A DNA stretch of 64,000 nucleotides from JBFMDN01 sp040753915 (GCA_040753915.1 JBFMDN010000007.1:66514-130513); one strand, 5' to 3'. Positions 35,663 through 44,660 are shown, counted from the stretch's first letter. Translations and numbers: made by a program. The notes: a model not told the origin generated them from the letters alone.

Positions 35663-36193
35663 ATGACTCTAGCGATCTTGATCGCCATAAGCGCGATGTG
35701 GACATCAGTGGGCATTCTTTTCCTGGGCAAAGGGGAGGCCAAGGGTACCGGCGCTATCTGCGCATTCGTCGGCACCGTCACGGTTATAGGAGCCATACTC
35801 CAAGTAGCGGTGTTCAAGGACCCGTTCGTTGCCGGTCTGCTCTTCGTGCACGGAATCTTCTATTGCGCGGTAGCATACGCGCTGTTGGCCGGTCTTGAGG
35901 ATCTGAGATCGGTCGGGAACGTGAGTCTCAACACCGCAATCGTGTCCGTCATCTACATGATTCTCTTCTTCACCGGCGGGCCGGTCCTCGAGGGCGGAAA
36001 GCAGTTGGTAGCCAAGAGCAACTATTGGGCGTTCGCATGCGCAGGATACGCTGCTCTGACCTTCATGGTTTGGCTCAATGCGTACGGCATGTTTCCGACG
36101 AAACTGCTGGCAGTGTCACTGCTCGTCTGGGTGGTTCTGGGCCTTTGGGTGCCTGCCTTTTACCTTATGGTAGGAGGTGCGCTGCCGTTTTGA
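35663..36193 (+). CDS. AmiS/UreI family small-solute channel
   Basis: 176 residues with about six or seven membrane helices and very few charged residues, matching the length and topology of AmiS/UreI proteins. Those conduct urea or short amides passively. Start at ATG 35663 after CGGAGG. No urease or amidase gene is in this window, and the gene sits inside the methanol methyltransferase locus. It may therefore pass another small neutral molecule such as methanol or a methylated amide; that is inference. Confidence 0.82.
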   Translation: MTLAILIAISAMWTSVGILFLGKGEAKGTGAICAFVGTVTVIGAILQVAVFKDPFVAGLLFVHGIFYCAVAYALLAGLEDLRSVGNVSLNTAIVSVIYMILFFTGGPVLEGGKQLVAKSNYWAFACAGYAALTFMVWLNAYGMFPTKLLAVSLLVWVVLGLWVPAFYLMVGGALPF

Positions 36194-36329
36194 GGCCCTT
36201 GAGCTATCACTCAGATTATAGTAAACTTTGACCCGCGCGGGACTGTGCCATGACCGGGGGGACCGGCGCACGTCGGATCGAGCGATAGACTCCGCTGCCT
36301 CTTGTCTGGTAGCCATTTCGCGGGACTCC

Positions 36330-36370
36330 GGGGTGACGGGCGGGGGGACCTGCCCGTCCCCATTTCTTTT
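36330..36370 (+). terminator. Possible terminator between the channel and GTPase genes
   Basis: GGGGTGACGGGC and GCCCGTCCCC form an imperfect GC-rich stem with a 10-base loop, followed by ATTTCTTTT. It would separate the channel gene from the CobW-like gene. Confidence 0.5.
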
Positions 36371-36446
36371 CCAGGCGGCAATTCCTCATCTTGCACGACG
36401 GAAGACCCGGCAATCGTATTTCTCACGACGTGGAAAGGATGAATGC

Positions 36447-37400
36447 ATGATCGTTAATGTTGTTTACGGATTTCTGGGTGCCGGGAAAACCACCTTCATC
36501 AAGCACATTATGGACTATCCACCTGCAGGCGAGAAACTTGTGGTACTGGTCAACGAATTTGGGGAGGTAGGCGTCGACGGCCTGATTCTATCGGATCAAA
36601 AGGGGCTCATAGCGGATGTTGTGGAGCTTCCTTCCGGCTGCATCTGCTGCACTTTGGCCTCCGATTTCCGGCGACAATTCATGGAGATTCATGAGCGATT
36701 TCAACCAGATCGCATCATCGTTGAGCCCACGGGGGTTGCTCTGATCTCCCAGATCCTCCAAATCCTTGAGGGAGAAGATGTGCGAAGGCTGTATTCCGAC
36801 TTCAGCCTGATACATATACTGGACAGCTCGGAATTCCTCAATTTTATCAAAAGACAGCGGCACTTCATGGAAAATCAGTTGCGGCGCAGTCGCCTGGTGA
36901 TTCTCAACAAGATCGATCGCATAAAACCTCACATGGTAGAGCTCCTTCGTCAATCGGTCAATGAAATTAACCCTGATGCCGAGGTGTACCCCACTTCCTT
37001 TGGGCGTGTGGACGCCGGCATTGTGAAACGAATGCTTGGGATGGTTGAGAGAGTGACAGAGGGAGCTCCACTTGACGAAGAACATGAAGAAGAGCACGAT
37101 CACGATCACCGGAACGATTTTGCAGCGCAATTCTCGTCTTTTGGGAAGAAATACGAGGCGACGTTCGACAGACAATGCCTGCAATCCTTCTTCGAGAAGC
37201 TCAAAAACCGGAATTTCGGGGAAGTCGTTCGTGCCAAAGGGGTCTTTCGCACCCCGGACGAGTGGATCAAGCTCGAATTGGCCTCGGGAGAAGTGCGACT
37301 CGATCCGGTTCCGGCTGCTGCAGAAAGTGTGGTCTCGATAATCGGCATAGGCATGAATACCAACGAAATGGAACATGGACTGATTGGTTGTCAGACATGA
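36447..37400 (+). CDS. CobW/COG0523-family GTPase, putative metal chaperone
   Basis: 317 residues. Walker A GFLGAGKTT (residues 9-17), NEFGEVGVDG, the metal-binding GCICC (64-68), VEPTGVA and NKIDRIKP identify the family. A His/Glu-rich metal-binding stretch (EEHEEEHDHDH, ~residue 210) precedes the C-terminal CobW domain. Start at ATG 36447 after GGAAAGGATG; the frame extends upstream without a site. Family members deliver zinc or other metals to client enzymes. Here the neighbouring zinc enzymes MtaB and MtaA are candidate clients. The cobalamin role of CobW itself is not implied. Confidence 0.88.
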   Translation: MIVNVVYGFLGAGKTTFIKHIMDYPPAGEKLVVLVNEFGEVGVDGLILSDQKGLIADVVELPSGCICCTLASDFRRQFMEIHERFQPDRIIVEPTGVALISQILQILEGEDVRRLYSDFSLIHILDSSEFLNFIKRQRHFMENQLRRSRLVILNKIDRIKPHMVELLRQSVNEINPDAEVYPTSFGRVDAGIVKRMLGMVERVTEGAPLDEEHEEEHDHDHRNDFAAQFSSFGKKYEATFDRQCLQSFFEKLKNRNFGEVVRAKGVFRTPDEWIKLELASGEVRLDPVPAAAESVVSIIGIGMNTNEMEHGLIGCQT

Positions 37401-37428
37401 ACAGCGGTCTCGCGGTCTGGAGCAAACA

Positions 37429-38007
37429 GTGGACGTGGCTGAAAAAATTATGGAGTGTCTCAAAAGCGTTAAGGGAATTCACGCGGTGTTTCGCCTTAAT
37501 GAAGAGGATAAGCTGCTTCTCTTGGATGTGGAGACAGCAGCAGAGAAGAAGGCGTTTATGGGACTCGGCATGTGCTACAACAGTGGTGTTCGGGAGGTGT
37601 TGCGGTGCCCCCTTGTCTTTCTCGCCATTACTGGGATGGATTTCGACTGGGGATGCCAGAGCCATATAGTCCTGAAAAAGGGAGATGAGATTGTGGGAGA
37701 AGAAGTTCTGGACGAGAACAAAATCGCAGACCTCAAAGGGAAGAAGAATGTATGGTTTCTGCACAAGAACTTCGTCATTTACAAAGATTGCTGCGAATTC
37801 CCACAAGACCTCGTTGATAAGAAATGCTGCTTTGAGCTTCCAGCCCTCACTGTCTCAGACCACATTCCAAGTCTTTGCGAGTTTGGAGACGTCGTACTGT
37901 GCTACCCGTCCACCGCGGGGGATATCTTTCTGAAGGAGAAATACTATGATGCCAAGGACGAAAGAGGGACAGGAACTGTACTCTTCGGCTTCACGGCATG
38001 TGATTGA
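37429..38007 (+). CDS. Cys-rich hypothetical protein
   Basis: No family recognised. 192 residues from a GTG at 37429 with TGGAG six bases upstream; a TTG at 37384 overlapping the GTPase gene is the alternative. It contains about eleven cysteines, including CC pairs (KDCCEF, KKCCFEL) and FTACD at the very end, and the FDWGCQSHIVL and YPSTAGDIFL segments. No signal peptide or membrane helix, so cytoplasmic. Close coupling with the metal-chaperone GTPase suggests metal or Fe-S binding. Confidence 0.7.
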   Translation: MDVAEKIMECLKSVKGIHAVFRLNEEDKLLLLDVETAAEKKAFMGLGMCYNSGVREVLRCPLVFLAITGMDFDWGCQSHIVLKKGDEIVGEEVLDENKIADLKGKKNVWFLHKNFVIYKDCCEFPQDLVDKKCCFELPALTVSDHIPSLCEFGDVVLCYPSTAGDIFLKEKYYDAKDERGTGTVLFGFTACD

Positions 38008-38200
38008 GGACCTGTCCACAGCGTATGCAAATGAGCCGGTGGTCCTTGGTGATCTTAATCATAGCGAGATGACCAGTTTCTTCAAGGTGATGGCGTTTCA
38101 AATCAGACCAGTACTGTTTTACTTCCGAGCATGACATGAAACGACCACTTCGCTCTTCCGCGTCCGTGTGCCAAATACCGCAACGTGTGCAAGCTTTCAT
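37991..38200 (-). CDS. Small zinc-ribbon-like protein
   Basis: 69 residues on the opposite strand, overlapping the 3' end of the Cys-rich gene by 17 bases. CTRCG near the N-terminus and CIRCG near the C-terminus could make a four-Cys zinc site. Between them lie an HHLEETGHL helix and other charged, protein-like sequence. The ribosome site is weak (GAGCG). Composition favours a real gene over a shadow, but this is tentative. Confidence 0.45.
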   Translation of the reverse strand: MKACTRCGIWHTDAEERSGRFMSCSEVKQYWSDLKRHHLEETGHLAMIKITKDHRLICIRCGQVLNHMP

Positions 38201-38568
38201 AGGATTCGCTCGAGGAAAGAATTACGTTTGATCAATTCAAATTTGAGCTCAACTTAACCATGAATGCAGTGAATGTCAATATGCCGACCAATGCGCTGAA
38301 CGAACAGACACTCCTCGTCTGGCCCACCATCGTGTCTTCGATGCAGAGACGTTTCCGGAGACGGCCCAGGTTTGGTGGCATTGTCGACGGCTTTTTCCCT
38401 GACAAGGGGTTCGGACCGCGATCTCGTCGGGAGGCCTCCTGATCGTTTGGCTGGCTCGAGCGTCGGGGGAATGCTCGGGTACGGCCGGGTGGAGGAGGCT
38501 CGTGAATAGGGCATAGTCGTCCGAGCTTCCGGACAAAGGGCGACGGCTTTTCGGCAAGGAGTGCATGC
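38201..38568. other. 368-base gap before the activator gene
   Basis: Short frames on both strands look like shadows. An A/T-rich patch at ~38220-38290 could hold a promoter, but no clear -35/-10 pair is seen. Confidence 0.35.
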
Positions 38569-40233
38569 ATGGCGCAACTGGCAATTGCTTTGGATCTAGG
38601 GACGAGCGGCTTTAGAGGACAAGCTCTCAATCTTCAAACACGCGAAATCGTTTCCACCGCGATTACGACGCGCCATCCATTGCCCGGAGCAAATGTGATA
38701 GATCACCTCCATTTTGCTCTTGAGATGGGCGTGGATACGGCGGGACAAATTGTGATGGAAGCCATCAACAAGGTCATTAGCCGCCTGCGCGTTCCGGTCA
38801 ATGAGATTGTGCGGGTCGCTGTCTGCGGGAATCCGATTCAGTTATCGCTTTTTCAGGGGATCGAAATTCGGGATCTCGCGTTCGCAGGAAAGAGAAAGCT
38901 CGAGCTCCTGGGGGTCGTGCCGCCGAAACGGGATGGCGCGGTGATCAAAGCCGAAGATCTGCGAGGCTTGCTTGTGCCCGCTGGAGCAGAGGTAATCATT
39001 CCCCCGGCGGTGCGTCACGAGATCGGCGCGGATGCCCTGGCCATGATGATTCAGACTCGGATGTTGGAGAGGGACGAAACCTCGCTGACTACGGACTACG
39101 GGACCAATGCTGAGATGGCCCTCCATCACCACGGCGAGGTGATAACTGGATCCACCGCTGCAGGGCCGGCCCTTGAAGGTCAGCAAATCAGTTGCGGGAT
39201 GCTGGCCATGCCCGGCGCAATTTGTGACCTGTGCGAAGAGGATGGATACCATCGGGTGATGGTGCTCAATTCAGAAATGCTCCCCGCTCCAGGACCGCTT
39301 CTCGAGCTTAGGACCGGTCACGTCGTCGAGGAAGGCCAAATCAAGCCGGTCGGGATTACCGGAACGGGAACCGTTGCCATTCTCAATCAGGGAATAGTGA
39401 CAAATCTCATCAAGCTTCCTCGCATCCATACCATTGACGCGGGGCTGCACCTCTGGGAGGGGATCTTCTTTAACGAGAACGACCTCAGGGAGGCCGGAAA
39501 GGCAATAGGATCGGTCCGAGCAGGCCACATCACGCTGTGTCAGGAGGCACAGATAGGTCTGGAAGATGTGCACACCGCGTACATGTCCGGGGCTTCCGGC
39601 ACCTACGTGGATCCGTTGAAGGCTCAGCAACTGGGAATGATCCCGCCAAGGGTAAAGAATATCTATCAGGTAGGTAATACCTCCTTGGCCATGGCACGCG
39701 ACTTGGTTCTGGATCCGGTGAATCTGGACGTCATGGTCAACATGGCAAAGAACCTCCGTCAGACCCATTGCATGTTTGCTTCATCCAAGGTTTTCGAGAA
39801 AGTTTATATTCTAGAGCTGTCCTATTGGACCGAAGGGATGCCATATGCCCAGTACCAGACGTTTTTAAGAAAGTACGGGTTCCCGGAGTTGATTCCCGTT
39901 GAGGGAGATCCGGTAGTGATACGAACCGTGAAACGAGACATCGACGATCTGGGCACACTGGGGCTCGTAACAATCCCTGACCTGGGACTTCAAATAGAGA
40001 GGCAATTCGAAGGTTGCGTGGCGTGTCTGGAATGCATACAGTCGTGCTCCGAGCGGGCGCTACAAATCCGTGAAGATACCGACCCGCCAACAATCGTCCT
40101 GGATCAATCCCTGTGTAACGGAGTCGCTTGTCGTCGCTGCGAGAGGGCCTGCATCGAGAAGTGCTTTCAACTGAGCAACTTCTTCATAACCGAGGGAGGA
40201 TCTGAGGAACGCGACGCTTTGTCGAATCCGTAG
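38569..40233 (+). CDS. RamA-type corrinoid protein reductive activator
   Basis: ATP-dependent activator that reduces inactive Co(II) corrinoid proteins to Co(I). 554 residues: an ASKHA-like ATPase part (LAIALDLGTSGFRGQA near residue 5; TTDYGTNAEMAL; TAAGPALEGQQISCGM) and a C-terminal ferredoxin-like region. The first cluster motif is Cys483-x2-Cys486-x2-Cys489-x3-Cys493, and a second Cys set is in CNGVACRRCERAC. C-terminal clusters are the layout of methanogen RamA and differ from the RACo-type protein at 49406. AAGGAG lies 9 bases before the ATG. It most likely serves MtaC. Confidence 0.88.
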   Translation: MAQLAIALDLGTSGFRGQALNLQTREIVSTAITTRHPLPGANVIDHLHFALEMGVDTAGQIVMEAINKVISRLRVPVNEIVRVAVCGNPIQLSLFQGIEIRDLAFAGKRKLELLGVVPPKRDGAVIKAEDLRGLLVPAGAEVIIPPAVRHEIGADALAMMIQTRMLERDETSLTTDYGTNAEMALHHHGEVITGSTAAGPALEGQQISCGMLAMPGAICDLCEEDGYHRVMVLNSEMLPAPGPLLELRTGHVVEEGQIKPVGITGTGTVAILNQGIVTNLIKLPRIHTIDAGLHLWEGIFFNENDLREAGKAIGSVRAGHITLCQEAQIGLEDVHTAYMSGASGTYVDPLKAQQLGMIPPRVKNIYQVGNTSLAMARDLVLDPVNLDVMVNMAKNLRQTHCMFASSKVFEKVYILELSYWTEGMPYAQYQTFLRKYGFPELIPVEGDPVVIRTVKRDIDDLGTLGLVTIPDLGLQIERQFEGCVACLECIQSCSERALQIREDTDPPTIVLDQSLCNGVACRRCERACIEKCFQLSNFFITEGGSEERDALSNP

Positions 40234-40386
40234 CACGATATCTGCGATGGCGAGATGCCCGGTGGGTGCCCCGCTCCAGCGACAGGAGGGACGCGCTCCC
40301 ATGGCAGGTTTTTCACCCCTGATTTCGGATTTCACGTTGTACGCTGCCGCGATCTTCGCGGGACGCAGCGCCAGAAAGGAGCAGAC

Positions 40387-40884
40387 ATGAGCAAGACAGA
40401 GGAGAATTTGAGGAAGGCTTTCGCGGGAGAATGTCAGGCAAGTGTTCGCTACACCGCATTTGCGCAAAAAGCCGATGCTGAAGGCTATCCTGGAGCGGCA
40501 AGACTTTTCCGAGCTGCAGCCCAAGCGGAAGTGGTCCACGCTCTCTCTCACTTGAACGCCCTGGGAGATGTGAACGGGACGGAGAAGAACATTGAAGCGG
40601 CCTGCGAGGGTGAGTCTTTTGAGTTCAAGACAATGTACCCTGCTATGGTGAAAGACGCTGTGGAGGAAAACAACATCGAGGCACGCCATAGCCTTGAATA
40701 TGCCATGTCCATTGAGATGGTCCACCATCAACTCTTCAAGAAAGCCCTAGAGAAGGAGAGCCTCAATCCCAACGCAGACGCCTACTATGTTTGTCCGGTG
40801 TGCGGATACACGGTCGCGAACGCGGCTCCGAAAAAGTGTCCGTACTGTGGGGTGGACGAAAAGAGATTCATGCGAATAGAATAA
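40387..40884 (+). CDS. rbr: Rubrerythrin
   Basis: 165 residues. A four-helix di-iron domain (GECQASVRYTAFAQKADAEG; AEVVHALSHL; EENNIEARHSLEYA; IEMVHHQLFKKAL) is followed by a rubredoxin-like FeS4 domain with CPVCGYTV and CPYCG. Removes hydrogen peroxide in anaerobes. Start at ATG 40387 after AAGGAG. Placed between the activator and the regulator, it may protect oxygen-sensitive Co(I) and Fe-S enzymes. Confidence 0.93.
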   Translation: MSKTEENLRKAFAGECQASVRYTAFAQKADAEGYPGAARLFRAAAQAEVVHALSHLNALGDVNGTEKNIEAACEGESFEFKTMYPAMVKDAVEENNIEARHSLEYAMSIEMVHHQLFKKALEKESLNPNADAYYVCPVCGYTVANAAPKKCPYCGVDEKRFMRIE

Positions 40885-40928
40885 GGAAATGTGGCAGGGC
40901 ATCGCATTGCTGCAGCCAGGAGGACGAA

Positions 40929-41120
40929 ATGTACTCGGCTCTACCATGGAAAGACTGGGGCAGCAAGACCTCGAAAGCTGTTGTAGGATGGGACAGAGAG
41001 TGGCTGACTCTCTTTGACGTGGGCGCCATCCGCACACTACCACCTTTCTTACACAATTATGGTTGTGAGGAGCGCCGGTGTGAGGAAGCTGGATCCCGGA
41101 CTGCCAGGAAAATCAGTTGA
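40929..41120 (+). CDS. Possible small protein, unknown
   Basis: 63 codons from an ATG with a near-perfect AGGAGG five bases upstream, ending 12 bases before the regulator start. Sequence such as WGSKTSKAVVGWDREWLTLFD is plausible, but the C-terminal third has low-complexity Arg/Glu/Cys composition. Could be a genuine small protein or a decayed reading frame. Confidence 0.3.
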   Translation: MYSALPWKDWGSKTSKAVVGWDREWLTLFDVGAIRTLPPFLHNYGCEERRCEEAGSRTARKIS

Positions 41121-41132
41121 GAGGGAGTGGCC

Positions 41133-43544
41133 ATGTCAAGCCGTCACCTATTATGGATCGGGTCAACTGGTGAAGAAACGGAAACTGTGCGAAGCCTGCT
41201 TCAAAGTCAGCTCGACGATTTGATTGTTCGGTCCGCAGATGATGCACGTGAAGCTCTGGTTGAATTGAGCAGGAACCCCGGTTTGCACCTCCTCGCGGTG
41301 GTAGAGCTCGGCGGCGTTACCATGGAATTGGGCGAGCTTATCAAGCGGATGAAACAGATCAACCCCGCAGTGGAGATCATTGTAATCGGTCAACCAGGGC
41401 TTTCCTGGAGCACGCTGAACCTACCGCGCTACTATCGCCCCGTGCTCCTGATGCCACCTGTCAACCCGGATGTCCTGGTATCGTGCGTTGCAAAGCTCAA
41501 GGAAATGGTGGAGGCGAAAGAGGATCACGCGGACTTGATGAGAAGCATGAAGCGACAAGTCGCTTTGAGCCGAGTGAACGTGGAGGGGCTCATAGAAGTG
41601 CTTCACCAGTATGGACAAATGGGCATGATCGTCATGCGCCGCGATGGATTCTTCTTGTCGTACAACGCGGAGGCTAGCCGTCTGACCGGCTACACGTTGG
41701 AAGAGATGACCCACATTCAGAGTTGGGCACAGAAATTGATCATGGAGCCGGAAACCCTAGGCCCGTTGCTGGAAACGGTTGACAAGTTGTGGGAGGAGAA
41801 GTCCGGTACGAGCCACATCCGAGTACGAGTTTGCCGTAAGGACGGCACACCGGTGATCCTCGATCTGACGTTGACAGTCATTCTCAATGATAACGGACAG
41901 CCACGCCGGATGCTTATCCTCCTATTCGACCCGTTCGAAAAGTACGGCAGACGCGAGTATCAGGCCTTGATTGAAAACGGAATGCTGGGTTTGTACACGT
42001 ACGCCGCGGACGATGGCTTCATCCGAATGTCAACAGCGGCGCTCAATTTGATTAATCGTGCATTTTCAATGAATCTCGGGATGGAAGACATCCTGGGACG
42101 TCGCGTCAAAGATCTGCCGTTGCCCCACGAGATGGCGGTAATGTGGCAGCATTCTTTGGAAGCTGTGGCCAAAGGGGAGGCGTTTGCACGCGAGGACCTC
42201 TTGCCGATAGGTTTGCCGGGCCAACGTATCGTGGATCACGCATTCATGGTACCTGTAGTTCCCGGCGCTGATGATCCGCGGGCGGTTCTGGCCCAAGTGG
42301 CCGCCAGGGAAGATCTGCGGTCCGTCACCTTCCAGGACGCGTCCATTCAGGTACTTGCCGAAAAGACCTTTGACGCGGTCCCGCAACCAGGTCTCCTCTT
42401 GGAAGCGGTGAGAGACGAGGCAGGCACCATACAGGACTTCTTGTGCCTGAAAAGGAACGCAGCCTCGGAAAGGCTCTTGCGATTCAGACATGCGATGCCG
42501 TTTCAACCTTCGCTCACCGAAGTGCTTCCCAACGATCGAGTAAGGCAAGTACTAATGGAGCACGCTGTGCAGGTTACCGATACGGGACGTGCTGCGAACT
42601 TCGAGCTCTGGCTCGACGAGCCGTCGGAGTCTGCCCAGCCGATCCTCTTGAATTTCTGGATTGGGAAGGTGGGCGACGGGGTCTCGGTCTTCTTCCAGGA
42701 TGTCACGGAGCAGAGGAACGAGGAGCGTCAGCTCAAACAGTATCGACATTGCTTCGACCACATGCAAGAGGCCATCATTATTACAGACCTTGAAGGGAAT
42801 ATTGTTGACTGGAATCCCGCAAGTGAGCGAATGTTCGGTTACGTCAAGTCCCTCGTGGCAGGGCAGCCTTCTTTCATTCTGACGCGCAAAGGCAGCAAGA
42901 ACGGATTCGGAGAGCAGGCCAAGAGGATCCTGAAGGAACATGATGTGTGGAAAGGCGAATATGAATTTATCCGTACCGATGGGACTCGTGGCGTGGCGTT
43001 TATTACGGTGGGTCTCCTGAAAGACGACGCAGGCGAGCCGTACGGGATGGTGGGCTTGTGTCACGATCTAACGGATCACAAACGTCTGGAGGAAAGGTTA
43101 ACGGTCAAGACGTCTGAGTTGCAGGAGAAGAATCGGGCACTGAACACCCTTTTGCGTCATGCCGAAGAGGAGAGGCTTCGGGCCTGTGAGCAAGTCGTTT
43201 CCGACCTCACGGGCAGGCTCACCGAGCGCGTATTCCAGATCATGGAATCAAAACGAAAGCCGGATCTCGTAGATGCCCACGCCCGATTGCTCCTCAAGGA
43301 CCTCGGAATAGAAAACGAGTCGAGGAAGCTTGCTCCTTCAGATCCGATGTTGGGGTTGTCGGAAAAGGAGCTCGAAGTGGCAAGACTGATACGTCTCGGC
43401 AAGACGAGCGAAGAGATAGCCTTCATCCTGGAGAAGAGCCTGGACACGGTTCGCCTTCAACGAATTTCCATTCGCAAGAAATTGGGATTGAAAAGGCGCA
43501 CCCAGAGTCTTGCAGGTGTTCTGAAAAGAATATCTCCCATGTGA
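41133..43544 (+). CDS. PAS-domain LuxR-type transcriptional regulator
   Basis: 803 residues, ATG at 41133 after GAGGGAG. The first ~125 residues resemble a receiver fold but lack the acidic pocket and phosphoacceptor. PAS-like domains follow near residues 150-270 (EVLHQYGQMGMIVMRRDGF) and 535-655 (FDHMQEAIIITDLEGNIVDWNPASERMFGY), with another divergent sensory region between them. The C-terminal LuxR helix-turn-helix (~735-800) reads LSEKELEVARLIRLGKTSEEIA. It may sense a ligand or redox state and regulate nearby methyltransferase genes; binding sites are not proven. Confidence 0.85.
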   Translation: MSSRHLLWIGSTGEETETVRSLLQSQLDDLIVRSADDAREALVELSRNPGLHLLAVVELGGVTMELGELIKRMKQINPAVEIIVIGQPGLSWSTLNLPRYYRPVLLMPPVNPDVLVSCVAKLKEMVEAKEDHADLMRSMKRQVALSRVNVEGLIEVLHQYGQMGMIVMRRDGFFLSYNAEASRLTGYTLEEMTHIQSWAQKLIMEPETLGPLLETVDKLWEEKSGTSHIRVRVCRKDGTPVILDLTLTVILNDNGQPRRMLILLFDPFEKYGRREYQALIENGMLGLYTYAADDGFIRMSTAALNLINRAFSMNLGMEDILGRRVKDLPLPHEMAVMWQHSLEAVAKGEAFAREDLLPIGLPGQRIVDHAFMVPVVPGADDPRAVLAQVAAREDLRSVTFQDASIQVLAEKTFDAVPQPGLLLEAVRDEAGTIQDFLCLKRNAASERLLRFRHAMPFQPSLTEVLPNDRVRQVLMEHAVQVTDTGRAANFELWLDEPSESAQPILLNFWIGKVGDGVSVFFQDVTEQRNEERQLKQYRHCFDHMQEAIIITDLEGNIVDWNPASERMFGYVKSLVAGQPSFILTRKGSKNGFGEQAKRILKEHDVWKGEYEFIRTDGTRGVAFITVGLLKDDAGEPYGMVGLCHDLTDHKRLEERLTVKTSELQEKNRALNTLLRHAEEERLRACEQVVSDLTGRLTERVFQIMESKRKPDLVDAHARLLLKDLGIENESRKLAPSDPMLGLSEKELEVARLIRLGKTSEEIAFILEKSLDTVRLQRISIRKKLGLKRRTQSLAGVLKRISPM

Positions 43545-43661
43545 ATCAACTACGCTGGGTCCGGCCCTGTCATTGATGTGCTGCGTGCCATTTGAGGCTC
43601 GCGAGACAAGCTTATCGCTTCTCGGAAAGCGCACCACACACTGGAGAAAGTGAGGTCTGAC

Positions 43662-44084
43662 ATGACGAAAAAACTGATGGAATACTTCAACAAGCAACCT
43701 CGTCTGGGTACTCTGAGTACAGCCGACAAGAGTGGCAAGGTCAATTCCGCCTACTTTGGATCCCCCCGCATGGTGGACGAAAAGACGATCGTCATGGGAT
43801 CGGGAAACAACCGAACCCTCACCAATCTCAAGGACAATCCACACGGCTGTTTCCTGGTCATGGAGCCGGGGCAAAGTGTTTCTGATTGGAAGGGAGCGCG
43901 TATCTACGTGAAGATGACCGACTGCGCGACCTCAGGACCGAAGTTGGATTCCATACGAGAAGCGATCGCGGCCAAGGTGGGGGCCGAAACCGCGCAAAAG
44001 ATGATTCACGCTGCCCTTACCTTTGAGATCGAGGAGGTGAGGCCCCTCGCTGATTTCGGTCAAGGATGGGAAAAGTCTATTTAG
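43662..44084 (+). CDS. Pyridoxamine 5'-phosphate oxidase-like flavin-binding protein
   Basis: 140 residues with the split beta-barrel pattern: RLGTLSTADKSGKVNSAYFG at the N-terminus, a GSGNNRTLTNLKDNPHGCFLV segment and a final ALTFEIEEVRPL strand. Members bind FMN or F420 and act in redox or detoxification. No substrate can be assigned. GAGG site before the ATG. The transcript ends at a strong terminator about 100 bases downstream. Confidence 0.8.
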   Translation: MTKKLMEYFNKQPRLGTLSTADKSGKVNSAYFGSPRMVDEKTIVMGSGNNRTLTNLKDNPHGCFLVMEPGQSVSDWKGARIYVKMTDCATSGPKLDSIREAIAAKVGAETAQKMIHAALTFEIEEVRPLADFGQGWEKSI

Positions 44085-44188
44085 GGTGACGGTGGCTCCT
44101 CAGTCTTCCCGGTTATCGGGAAGTGCTGTAGTATAAGCTGACGCGAGGAATGTTAGTTCGACGTCGGCAGTAAGGTACTAGTATCCAT

Positions 44189-44222
44189 GCCCTTGCGCAC
44201 TCGGCGCGGAGGGCTTTTTTTT
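44189..44222 (+). terminator. Rho-independent terminator
   Basis: Stem GCCCTTGCGC / GCGCGGAGGGC with an ACTCG loop and eight T residues. Closes the methanol locus before the next promoter. Confidence 0.88.
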
Positions 44223-44377
44223 GTTATAGAGGGCTTTCTAGGCGGTTTTCTATGAGAAATCGAACCGTCGTTTGGTAGCGATTGTAAGGCCCAAGAAAGG
44301 GAAATTTCTTTTATCCATGTGGACTATGGTGCAGTAGAAAGGGAAAATGTAACCTCTATATGTGGAAGGCTCCAGCA

Positions 44378-44434
44378 TTAGACACTATTAGACGTTCTTT
44401 AGATCTTGACAGCTTTTTTGTGTAACCGTAGAGT
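44378..44434 (+). promoter_or_regulatory. Promoter with three phased TTAGAY repeats, upstream of the second methyltransferase operon
   Basis: TTAGAC (44378), TTAGAC (44388) and TTAGAT (44399) are spaced 10 and 11 bases. They overlap the region just before a -35 TTGACA (44406-44411), with a -10-like TAGAGT (44429-44434) 17 bases later. The last two repeats through the -35 box match the site at 15685-15709 in 24 of 25 positions. Confidence 0.65.
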
Positions 44435-44660
44435 ATGAATACGAAAGTGCGAAGTGTCGACGCCACGTGCATGATCGGGTTTTGGGTTACCTGGTGTCCA
44501 CAGAAGGCTTATGACGAGCAATACCACTGCAAACGCATACGGTAAAGTCTATTTGCATCCACCGAGGCCCGACAGCTATCTGCCGACAAAAAAAATACCC
44601 TCTGCCACAACGTCTTCGCACCTCTCTCCTGAAGGTGTGGTCCCTCGCAGGAGGTGAACA

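Noticed and set aside
37946..38134. Short plus-strand frame with AAGGAG upstream at the end of the Cys-rich gene
   Set aside because: It overlaps the preceding gene in another frame, and its product has no recognisable features; the minus-strand zinc-ribbon frame looks more protein-like.
40897..40915. GGGCATCGCATTGC as a sigma-54 promoter before the PAS-LuxR gene
   Set aside because: GG-N10-GC spacing is right, but the flanking -24 bases do not match the consensus.
44436..44546. A 36-codon leader-like frame after the second TTAGAY promoter
   Set aside because: It begins almost at the expected transcript start with no ribosome site; no reason to think it is translated.
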